Source: Paenibacillus piri
GTDB taxonomy: Bacteria > Bacillota > Bacilli > Paenibacillales > NBRC-103111
Assembly (NCBI RefSeq): GCF_004354045.1
Contig: NZ_SMRT01000003.1
Span: 62,001-126,000 of the forward strand
DNA length: 64,000 bases
Direction: 5' to 3'
The stretch's first letter is position 1, and each line of letters starts with the position of its first letter. The translations under genes were made by a program, and so were the position numbers. Positions 36,359-42,904 of this stretch are shown in pieces. The notes under the pieces are model-generated. The model was not told the origin of the DNA. It was given only the letters and a program-made list of their open reading frames with translations, and ran no database searches.

Positions 36359-36383
36359 TTTCTTATAATGATATTATAAGAAA
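36359..36383. promoter_or_regulatory. 25-bp perfect inverted repeat with PerR/Fur-like arms upstream of larC2
   Basis: TTTCTTATAAT-GAT-ATTATAAGAAA has perfect 11-bp arms around 3 bases. TTATAAT arms are those of Fur/PerR-type boxes, but the normal spacer is one base. It overlaps a TATAAT (36364-36369) and lies about 100 bp before the nickel-cofactor gene. Candidate binding site of a metal- or peroxide-sensing regulator. Confidence 0.5.
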
Positions 36384-36484
36384 GGACCATGTCCGATCCG
36401 GTATGCGGCTGGACGAGCTAGTCGGAAAATGAACATAGTCGTATCATCATAAATTGGCTATAAAAATATGAAGGAGGATGCGGG

Positions 36485-36973
36485 ATGGGGTTTGAGCATC
36501 GGGAGGAGCATATCGACGAGGGGATGCTGCTGCTGCAGGCCAATATCGACGACATGAATCCTGAATTATGCTCCTATGTGGGCGAATGCTTGTTTGAGGC
36601 CGGTGCTAATGATGTGTATTGGATACCGATTATTATGAAAAAAGGGCGCCCCGGCGTCATGCTGAACGTGCTCGTGGATGAAAGCCGGCTCGAGCGGATG
36701 GAAGAAGTGATTTTCCGCGAAACGACCACTATCGGTTTGCGGTATTTAAGGGCATCCTGCCACCGGCTGGCCCGCGAATTCAAGCAGGTCGCGACTCCTT
36801 GGGGCGCAATTCACGTGAAAGTCGGCTATCACCGGGGCCGAATGGTTCAATTCGCGCCGGAATTCAAGGAATGCGAGCAGGCAGCCAAGCAATACGGCGT
36901 TCCGCTCAAGCAGGTGTATGACGAGGTCAGACGATTGTTTTTGAACGGGGAGAAGCACAGCGATATGCTGTAG
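36485..36973 (+). CDS. larC2: LarC C-terminal part (LarC2), stand-alone, nickel-pincer cofactor synthesis
   Basis: 162 residues that match the C-terminal segment of LarC: ANIDDMNPE near residues 19-27, a KKGRPGVML motif near 55-63, FRETTTIGLR near 79-88 and APEFKECEQAAKQYGVPLKQVY near 120-141. LarC inserts nickel into the pincer cofactor in a CTP-dependent step, and the C-terminal part is needed for this. It has its own start and AAGGAGGATG. In other bacteria it is fused to, or frameshift-linked with, LarC1; here it lies opposite and convergent to larC1. Confidence 0.85.
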   Translation: MGFEHREEHIDEGMLLLQANIDDMNPELCSYVGECLFEAGANDVYWIPIIMKKGRPGVMLNVLVDESRLERMEEVIFRETTTIGLRYLRASCHRLAREFKQVATPWGAIHVKVGYHRGRMVQFAPEFKECEQAAKQYGVPLKQVYDEVRRLFLNGEKHSDML

Positions 36974-37078
36974 GAAGCAGTCGGCTGGCTGCCTGGATGA
37001 AGCAGACCTTCCGTTTGCGGCTGATGAAGCGGTTCACCCCGCTGAACTTGAGCACAACTTTTTAACATGAACTGACAC

Positions 37079-37116
37079 AGCGAAGAGGCCCCTGGCAGAC
37101 CTGGGGACTCTTCGCT
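37079..37116. terminator. Bidirectional terminator between larC2 and larC1
   Basis: AGCGAAGAG-G-CCCC pairs with GGGG-A-CTCTTCGCT around a 10-base loop. It lies between the two convergent genes. Confidence 0.75.
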
Positions 37117-37155
37117 CTATTATTATGATGCGGAAGGCTGCCCGGGAGTTTGCCG

Positions 37156-38367
37156 CTACTGCTTGAGATGGGCTTGCCCATGGACATGATCGCCTGTATT
37201 TTCATGGCACTGCGCGTGCGAATGATCATGGTCCTGTGTGTGGTCATGACTGTGTGCATGATCATGACCATGCGAATGATCATGGCCGTGTGCGTGATCA
37301 TGGCCGTGTGCGTGATCGTGGCCGTGCGCGTGGTCGTGGCCGTGCGAATGATCGTGGCCGTGCGAATGATCGTGGCCGTGCGAATGATCGTGGCCGTGCG
37401 AATGATCGTGGCCGTGCGAATGATCGTGGCCGTGCGAATGATCGTGGCCGTGCGAATGATCATGGCCGTGTGAATGATCGTGGCCGTGCGCGTGATCGTG
37501 GCCGTGCGAATGATCGTGGCCGTGCGAATGATCATGGTCATGCGAATGATCATGGTGATGATGATGCTCATGCACGGTATGATGGCCGTGCGAAGGCAGG
37601 TCCTCATAGTGCTGCATCTGGAACTTATGAGGCATCGGGTCCGCCCGGCCTATGACGACCCGGAGCACGTTCGGCTGATTCGGCAAGTCACGGGTACCGG
37701 CTCCGTAGCCGATCGAATCGACAATCATCGGAGGGTAGCCTTTGGCAAATTCGTCAACCGTACCGGCGATAATTCCTGCTCCTGTCGGTGTCGTCATCTC
37801 CAGCGCATAGGCGGTAGGCGCAATCGGAAGTCCGCGCATCATTTCGAGTGTAGCAGGTGCGGGCACCGGATAGATCCCGTGGTCGCAGCGGACCGTTCCG
37901 GAGCCGAGTACGACAGGGGAGGATAAAACTTTCTCGACCTCCAGCGAATCCAATGCAAGCGCAACGCCGATTACATCCACAATGGAATCAATCGCTCCGA
38001 CCTCATGAAAATGAACGGTTTCCAGAGGAATGTCGTGAATTTTGGCCTCGGCAATCCCGATTTTTTCGAAAACCGCAAGACTCAGCTTGACGACCCGCTC
38101 GTTGAAGCCGGCGCCGTGAATGATTTTTACAATTTCGGAATAATGTCTATGGTGGGTTGGAGGCGAGTTCGGATCAATCAGGACATCCATTTTTAAAGCG
38201 GAGATCCCTTTCTTATTGACCCTTTTCCACTCAAGGGAGAACGGCTCGATCTTGATTTTGCGCAGCTCTTCCTCAATATAATTACGGTCGGCCCCAGCAT
38301 CAACCAGCGCCGCCAGCGTCATATCGCCGCTAATTCCGGAAAAACAGTCCAAATAGGCAATTTTCAT
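37156..38367 (-). CDS. larC1: LarC N-terminal part (LarC1) with long His/Asp repeat tail
   Basis: 403 residues. Residues 1 to about 255 are the LarC/DUF111 N-terminal domain (MKIAYLDCFSGISGDM start, FHEVGAIDSIVD motif). The remaining 150 residues are extremely rich in His, Asp, Gly and Ser/Ala: about fifteen hexapeptides of the form HSHGHD plus variants. Such tails bind nickel; here it may store the metal for insertion into the pincer cofactor. It starts 3 bp after the larB stop and is co-transcribed with it. No LarA or LarE gene is in the window. Confidence 0.88.
   Translation of the reverse strand: MKIAYLDCFSGISGDMTLAALVDAGADRNYIEEELRKIKIEPFSLEWKRVNKKGISALKMDVLIDPNSPPTHHRHYSEIVKIIHGAGFNERVVKLSLAVFEKIGIAEAKIHDIPLETVHFHEVGAIDSIVDVIGVALALDSLEVEKVLSSPVVLGSGTVRCDHGIYPVPAPATLEMMRGLPIAPTAYALEMTTPTGAGIIAGTVDEFAKGYPPMIVDSIGYGAGTRDLPNQPNVLRVVIGRADPMPHKFQMQHYEDLPSHGHHTVHEHHHHHDHSHDHDHSHGHDHSHGHDHAHGHDHSHGHDHSHGHDHSHGHDHSHGHDHSHGHDHSHGHDHSHGHDHSHGHDHAHGHDHAHGHDHAHGHDHSHGHDHAHSHDHTQDHDHSHAQCHENTGDHVHGQAHLKQ
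37243..37530 (-). repeat. 18-bp in-frame tandem repeats coding the His-rich LarC1 tail
   Basis: About sixteen nearly identical 18-bp units (codons CAC GGC CAC GAT CAT TCG or close variants, minus strand). Unit length is a multiple of three, so gain or loss of copies keeps the reading frame. The low variation between units points to recent expansion. Confidence 0.9.
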
Positions 38368-38370
38368 CGC

Positions 38371-39171
38371 TTAATCCCTCTTTACCGTGTTTTTATGTAT
38401 GAGTGCGGCGTTATAACCGGCCCCAAACCCGTTATCGATGTTAACGACCGAGACGCCTGGCGCGCATGAATTGAGCATCGCCAACAGCGCCGCCAAGCCT
38501 TGAAAGCTGGCGCCATAGCCGACGCTGGTCGGCACCGCTATGACCGGCTTGGACACAAGCCCGCCGAGCACGCTCGTCAGCGCGCCTTCCATGCCTGCGG
38601 CAACGACAATCGCCGTCGCGCCGCGGATCAGCTCCAACCGGCGGAACAGCCGGTGAATGCCGGCAACGCCGACATCGTAAACGCGCTCGACGCGGCAGCC
38701 CATATGCTCGGCCGTCAGCGCCGCTTCTTCGGCGACCGACAGGTCGGATGTGCCCGCGCAAACGACCGCCACATAGCCGTCGCTGTCCGCTGAGCGCGCT
38801 TCCCCATTCTTGTACCAGACGAGCGCGCGAGCCGCTTCATGGTATGTGATGCCTGCGAGCTGCTGCTGGATCACAGCCGCCTTTTCCGCGCTGACCCGGG
38901 TTGCCAAAACTTTGTCGGAATGTTGCATCAGCCTTTGAAAAATGGCCGCGATTTGCTCTGCACTCTTGCTCTCGCCGTAAATGACTTCAGGAAAGCCGGT
39001 TCTGCGTTCCCGGTCAATATCGAGCTGGGCAAAGCCAAGATCGTCGATCCGGAAACCGGATTCGTTGTTTTTATTCATTAAATCGTCGATATGCTTGTGA
39101 GCCTCGGCAATATCAAGGTCTCCGGAACGGACAAGCTTTAGAACAGCTTCCAAATTGATCATATGAGCCAT
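38371..39171 (-). CDS. larB: Nickel-pincer cofactor biosynthesis protein LarB
   Basis: 266 residues with a C-terminal PurE-like domain (from about residue 125), including [17 protein letters not shown] and [12 protein letters not shown]. LarB carboxylates and hydrolyses nicotinic acid adenine dinucleotide, the first step of pincer cofactor synthesis. Start MAHMINLE behind GGGGGAAT. Divergent from lipA, in operon with larC1. Confidence 0.92.
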   Translation of the reverse strand: MAHMINLEAVLKLVRSGDLDIAEAHKHIDDLMNKNNESGFRIDDLGFAQLDIDRERRTGFPEVIYGESKSAEQIAAIFQRLMQHSDKVLATRVSAEKAAVIQQQLAGITYHEAARALVWYKNGEARSADSDGYVAVVCAGTSDLSVAEEAALTAEHMGCRVERVYDVGVAGIHRLFRRLELIRGATAIVVAAGMEGALTSVLGGLVSKPVIAVPTSVGYGASFQGLAALLAMLNSCAPGVSVVNIDNGFGAGYNAALIHKNTVKRD

Positions 39172-39269
39172 ATTCCCCCGAAACGGTGTGCAATAAGGTA
39201 CCGTTAAAATTTCATATACTTTTCTAGTTTATCATAAAACAAAAGGAAAGTGGATTGTTATGGCTTTCA

Positions 39270-39278
39270 TGATATAAT
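39270..39278 (+). promoter_or_regulatory. Extended -10 promoter of lipA
   Basis: TGATATAAT is an extended -10 element (TG-N-TATAAT) 46 bp before the lipA start; no good -35 hexamer is seen. Confidence 0.5.
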
Positions 39279-39324
39279 AGCTTCAAGAGTACGGACAAAC
39301 AAGCTGAAAGCAGGGACTAAACCT

Positions 39325-40197
39325 ATGTCTACTCCAATTGAACGCAAGCCCGAGTGGCTGAAAATTAAATTGGCAACAGGTGAAAATTACAAGGAATTAA
39401 AAAATATGATGCGCGATAAAACGCTGCATACCGTTTGCGAGGAAGCGAAATGCCCGAATATCCACGAATGCTGGGCAAACCGCACCGCGACGTTTATGAT
39501 TTTGGGCGATATTTGTACGCGGGCCTGCCGCTTCTGTGCGGTTACTTCGGGCCTGCCGACGGAGCTTGATTTGCAGGAGCCTGAACGCGTGGCCGAAGCG
39601 GCCGAGCAGATGGGGCTGAAGCATGTAGTGGTAACTTCCGTGGCGCGCGACGATCTGGCGGATGGAGGCGCTTCGATTTTTGCGGCGACGATACGGGCGA
39701 TTCGCAAACGGCTTCCCTTTTGCAGCGTCGAGGTGTTGATTCCCGACTTTTTGGGCAACGAGGCTTCGTTAAGAACGGTGCTGGAGGCCAAGCCGGATAT
39801 TTTGAATCATAACATTGAAACGGTGGAGCGTCTGTCGGATAAGGTGCGTTCCAAAGCGAAATACCGCCGGTCGCTGGAGCTGCTCGCCCGCTCGAAGCAA
39901 ATCGCCCCCGGCATACCGACCAAGTCGAGCATTATGCTGGGCGTTGGCGAAGAATGGGCGGAAATCGTGCAAACGATGGACGATCTGCGCGAGGTTGACT
40001 GCAGCATTATGACGATCGGTCAATACTTGCAGCCGACTGTCAATCATTTAAAGGTGAAAAAGTATTATACGCCCGACCAATTCGCCGAGCTGAAAGCCGA
40101 AGGGATGAAGCGGGGCTTCAACCATGTTGAATCGGGACCGCTCGTCCGCAGTTCCTATCATGCGCATGAGCAGGTGAAGTCGGCCCAGCAGGCATAA
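39325..40197 (+). CDS. lipA: Lipoyl synthase
   Basis: 290 residues. Radical-SAM enzyme that inserts two sulfurs into protein-bound octanoyl groups. Auxiliary cluster Cys in [12 protein letters not shown] (about residues 38-49) and radical-SAM cluster CTRACRFC (about 64-71) are present. The start at 39325 ([11 protein letters not shown]) has AGGGA at proper distance; the reading frame extends upstream without a good site. Neighbours lytH and yutD are as in Bacillus. Confidence 0.95.
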   Translation: MSTPIERKPEWLKIKLATGENYKELKNMMRDKTLHTVCEEAKCPNIHECWANRTATFMILGDICTRACRFCAVTSGLPTELDLQEPERVAEAAEQMGLKHVVVTSVARDDLADGGASIFAATIRAIRKRLPFCSVEVLIPDFLGNEASLRTVLEAKPDILNHNIETVERLSDKVRSKAKYRRSLELLARSKQIAPGIPTKSSIMLGVGEEWAEIVQTMDDLREVDCSIMTIGQYLQPTVNHLKVKKYYTPDQFAELKAEGMKRGFNHVESGPLVRSSYHAHEQVKSAQQA

Positions 40198-40209
40198 TTG
40201 AACGGCACA

Positions 40210-40400
40210 GCTTACGATCCGTACAGCGAAACACAGCATAAGCTTACGAAGTCAACTTGCTAGCGCAAAGTTAAGCAGATGCTTACGAAGTAAGTTTCGC
40301 AGAGCGAAACTCAGTAGATGCTTACGAAGTTAACTTTGCTAATGCAAAGTTAAGCATAAGCTTACGAAGTAAGTTTCGCACAGCGAAACTCTTAGGAGGG
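40210..40400 (+). repeat. Tandem hairpin array in front of the yutD Shine-Dalgarno site
   Basis: Four clear units of 39-41 bp (starting 40242, 40281, 40320, 40360) and one degenerate unit before them. Each starts GCTTACGAAGT and carries a hairpin; stems alternate between AGTTTCGC/GCGAAACT and AACTTTGC/GCAAAGTT. The last unit runs into CTTAGGAGGG, the ribosome site of yutD. Related arrays precede nadK and ylbJ. Confidence 0.85.
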
Positions 40401-40411
40401 ATACATTCAGA

Positions 40412-40954
40412 GTGATCCACATTGCTAACAAAACATACGAAGTAGTAGTAGACCATAAAAACGGATGGAAGCCGGATGCGTTCAAAGAACGCTACAGCGA
40501 AGTGTTGGAGAGGTATGATTACATCGTTGGGGATTGGGGCTATAATCAGCTGCGGCTGCGCGGTTTTTTTAAAGAAACTCACCCTAAAGCGACCAAGGAG
40601 TCCTCAATCGCCACGCTGCAGGACTATTTGAACGAGTATTGTAATTTTGGCTGCGCGTATTTCATTATCGAACGTATCCCTTCCAAGCATCAGACCGGCG
40701 AACAGCAGCATGGCTTGGCAGAGGAGAGCCTGGTTGATTTGGATGAGCAGGAGCAAGATCTGGAGCAGGAGCAGCCGCAGGCGAACCAACCAAGACAACA
40801 GCGTCATCAACGGCATCAAGAGCAGCAAAACAAACAGCGGCCGCACAACCAGCAGCGCAAACAGCACCATAACCAGTCGTCGAAGCCGCACCATCAGCAG
40901 GCCAGGCACGATCAGCCCAATTCGCACGGGACCAAAACCGTAAAGCCTACTTAG
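40412..40954 (+). CDS. yutD: YutD family protein (DUF1027) with Gln/His-rich tail
   Basis: 180 residues from a GTG start 11 bases after AGGAGGG. Residues 1-95 match YutD-like proteins (KNGWKPDAFKERYSEVLERYDYIVGDWGYNQLRLRGF read in two parts). The remainder is low-complexity, rich in Gln, His, Glu and Lys and probably disordered. Function of the family is not established. Position after lipA is conserved in Bacillus. Confidence 0.85.
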   Translation: MIHIANKTYEVVVDHKNGWKPDAFKERYSEVLERYDYIVGDWGYNQLRLRGFFKETHPKATKESSIATLQDYLNEYCNFGCAYFIIERIPSKHQTGEQQHGLAEESLVDLDEQEQDLEQEQPQANQPRQQRHQRHQEQQNKQRPHNQQRKQHHNQSSKPHHQQARHDQPNSHGTKTVKPT

Positions 40955-40995
40955 TGTAAGCGTGCCTTATCATAACCGGTTTCCGCAATAATATA

Positions 40996-41030
40996 AAAAC
41001 AGGTACTGACCTTAGGTCAGTGCCTGTTTT
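40996..41030. terminator. Bidirectional terminator between yutD and nadK
   Basis: AAAACAGG-ACTGACC pairs with GGTCAGT-CCTGTTTT around TTA. On the minus strand the nadK stop codon lies inside the stem. Confidence 0.9.
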
Positions 41031-41844
41031 CGTTGAGGGGCTCGTAACCTATAAACGCTTCGCGTACCCGGCTCCAAAAAGGAAACGGGCGGAAGCGGGC
41101 AAATTTCACTTTTTTGCCTGCCGCGACCATGCTGCGAATGGAGAGAACGTCGTTGCGCTGTACATAGACGTGATCCAGCGACAATAAAATATTTTGATTG
41201 GCTCTCGGATAAATGTCGCAATGATGATGCTTCGGCAAAATGATCGGGGATCCGAGCGTCCGGAATACCCGATTGTTGATCGACGCAATCTCGGCAATCT
41301 GAATCGCGTCGAGCGACGGGTGAACGATGGCGCCGCCCAAGCTTTTATTATAGGCGGTGCTGCCTGCAGGCGTAGAAATACAGATGCCGTCGCCGCGGAA
41401 CGTTTCCAGCAGCTCATCGTTAATGTGCAGTTGGGCCATTAAAGTGGCGTCGACGCCTTTCAACGTGAATTCGTTGAGCGCCAACTGCGTTTCAATGCCT
41501 TGCGGCGTTGTAATCTGGATTTCGACCAGCGGATATTTTACTACCCGCAGATCGTTCAATTCGGCGCTTTCGCACATCACTTGAGCGAGCATTTCCACCT
41601 CGTCCGGCTTCCAGTCGGCAAAGAACCCGAGACGTCCCGTATGGATTCCGACGAAAGCGATCGTTTCCAGCTGGTCTTTGTATTGGTGGAACGCATGCAG
41701 CAGCGTTCCGTCGCCGCCGATGGAAAGCACGATGTCGGGATGCTGCTCCTCAAGAATTAAGCCATGCTGCTGAACGAGACGGTGAAAGTTCTGCATCAGC
41801 TGGATGGAAAGATCGTCACCGCGGTGTACAACGTTATATTTCAA
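41017..41844 (-). CDS. nadK: NAD kinase
   Basis: 275 residues. Makes NADP from NAD. The catalytic GGDGT motif lies in DIVLSIGGDGTLLHAF (about residues 36-51), NAD-binding motifs include LNEFTLKG and CISTPAGSTAYNKSLGG. A TTG start at 41844 is chosen because AGGAGGGAC lies directly before it and gives the usual MKYNVV beginning. The preceding leader is a tandem hairpin array (41851-41936). Confidence 0.92.
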   Translation of the reverse strand: MKYNVVHRGDDLSIQLMQNFHRLVQQHGLILEEQHPDIVLSIGGDGTLLHAFHQYKDQLETIAFVGIHTGRLGFFADWKPDEVEMLAQVMCESAELNDLRVVKYPLVEIQITTPQGIETQLALNEFTLKGVDATLMAQLHINDELLETFRGDGICISTPAGSTAYNKSLGGAIVHPSLDAIQIAEIASINNRVFRTLGSPIILPKHHHCDIYPRANQNILLSLDHVYVQRNDVLSIRSMVAAGKKVKFARFRPFPFWSRVREAFIGYEPLNENRH

Positions 41845-41850
41845 GGGGGT

Positions 41851-41936
41851 CCCTCCTAAGAGTTTTTGCGTCAGCAAAAACTTTCTTCGTAAGCGTTACT
41901 GAGTTTTTGTGTCAGCAAAAACTTTCTTCGTTGTAA
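41851..41936 (-). repeat. Tandem hairpin array in front of the nadK Shine-Dalgarno site
   Basis: Two units on the minus strand of the form ACGAAGAAAGTTTTTGC...GCAAAAACTC; the second begins GCTTACGAAG and runs into CTTAGGAGGG. The unit plan and flanks match the array before yutD, with different stem bases. Confidence 0.8.
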
Positions 41937-41960
41937 GGAAAGTATGGATATGTATACTTT

Positions 41961-42023
41961 GCTTTGCACTGCCTTGATAAACACGCTCGTCCAGAAGGTC
42001 GGCGAAGCCGCTTATCTTTGGTT
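41961..42023 (+). repeat. REP-like hairpin repeat, copy 2 of 5
   Basis: Carries TTGCACTGCCTTGATAAAC, CGCTCGTCC and GGCGAAGCCGCTTATC, diverged from the copy at 54854. Lies between nadK and the PilZ gene. Confidence 0.5.
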
Positions 42024-42068
42024 AGCATTGCCTGTATAGCGCCGATGACCATCCGGCCCTGCTCGTCT

Positions 42069-42743
42069 TTAAGAGTAGCGCGAGCAGTATTCGTCAATCT
42101 GGTGGGTCAGGCTCTCCGACAAGTTGCGGAATTCCACGGCAATCCGGTACGAATCGCTGCTGTAATGAGAGACGCGTACAATTTCGCCATGAACGACGAA
42201 CGGATTCGGATGGTCGGGCAGTATAAAGCTGAGCTCCAAATACAACGGATAAAAAATACGTGTATTCGTTACAAACGAGAGCCCGCCCGCGGAAATATCG
42301 TGAATTTGTCCGGAAAACGCGATGCCCTGGTGGGTGGACGTTTTGCGGACGCCGACGATGCGGCACGTTAACGGTGTCCGGGACTGCAGGTTGATCCGGT
42401 TAAAGCGCCGGTTTTGAAACATGCTTAGTTCCTGCGGAGGCGACAGCGTCAACGAATACATGCTGCGCTTCGTTTCCAGCTCGAGCAAATCGACAAACGC
42501 ATAATATAAAACGCCCCGTTCCCGGAACGATATTTCGATAAAGCAAACATGATGTAATTTTTCCAAAGGATGCATCGAATGATATTCCAGAGCTGCAACT
42601 AATTGCTGCTCATCCGCTTTAAGCAATGCAAACGTATCCTCGTAGCAAAATGGCGATCCATCCTTCGTTTCACCGACAATGATGAGGCTGCAGGTCATTC
42701 CGGTTGTAACGAGTTCCAGAGCCAGCGCTTTGTTCCATTTCAT
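42069..42743 (-). CDS. PilZ-domain protein
   Basis: 224 residues. N-terminal flagellar-brake-like beta domain (to about 105) followed by a PilZ domain with RRFNR (about 110-114) and DISAGG (about 148-153), the residues that bind cyclic di-GMP. Such proteins slow flagella or change surface behaviour. A diguanylate cyclase is encoded in the same window at 49279. Confidence 0.82.
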   Translation of the reverse strand: MKWNKALALELVTTGMTCSLIIVGETKDGSPFCYEDTFALLKADEQQLVAALEYHSMHPLEKLHHVCFIEISFRERGVLYYAFVDLLELETKRSMYSLTLSPPQELSMFQNRRFNRINLQSRTPLTCRIVGVRKTSTHQGIAFSGQIHDISAGGLSFVTNTRIFYPLYLELSFILPDHPNPFVVHGEIVRVSHYSSDSYRIAVEFRNLSESLTHQIDEYCSRYS

Positions 42744-42840
42744 AGAATCACCATTTAGAAAATAATATAAACCTTAAGGACAATACCTCCATCATAATCA
42801 ATAATGACCAATAATACAATGGCGGACCTTTCGGACGGCA

Positions 42841-42883
42841 AAAACGCCCTATACCGGACGGCCATCTCGGCCGGGCATAGAGC
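42841..42883 (-). terminator. Terminator of the glucan phosphorylase gene
   Basis: On the minus strand CTATGCCCGGCC pairs with GGCCGTCCGGTATAG (imperfect) and is followed by GCGTTTTTG. Confidence 0.65.
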
Positions 42884-42904
42884 GTAAGCAGATCGCAGCG
42901 CTTT

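Noticed and set aside
37062..37655. Several open frames of repeated peptides on both strands across the His-repeat region, and a CRISPR-like look of the DNA
   Set aside because: They are shadows of the in-frame 18-bp repeats coding the LarC1 tail; there are no spacers between units and no cas genes.
36485..38367. Programmed frameshift joining LarC1 and LarC2
   Set aside because: The two genes are on opposite strands, so no frameshift can join them.
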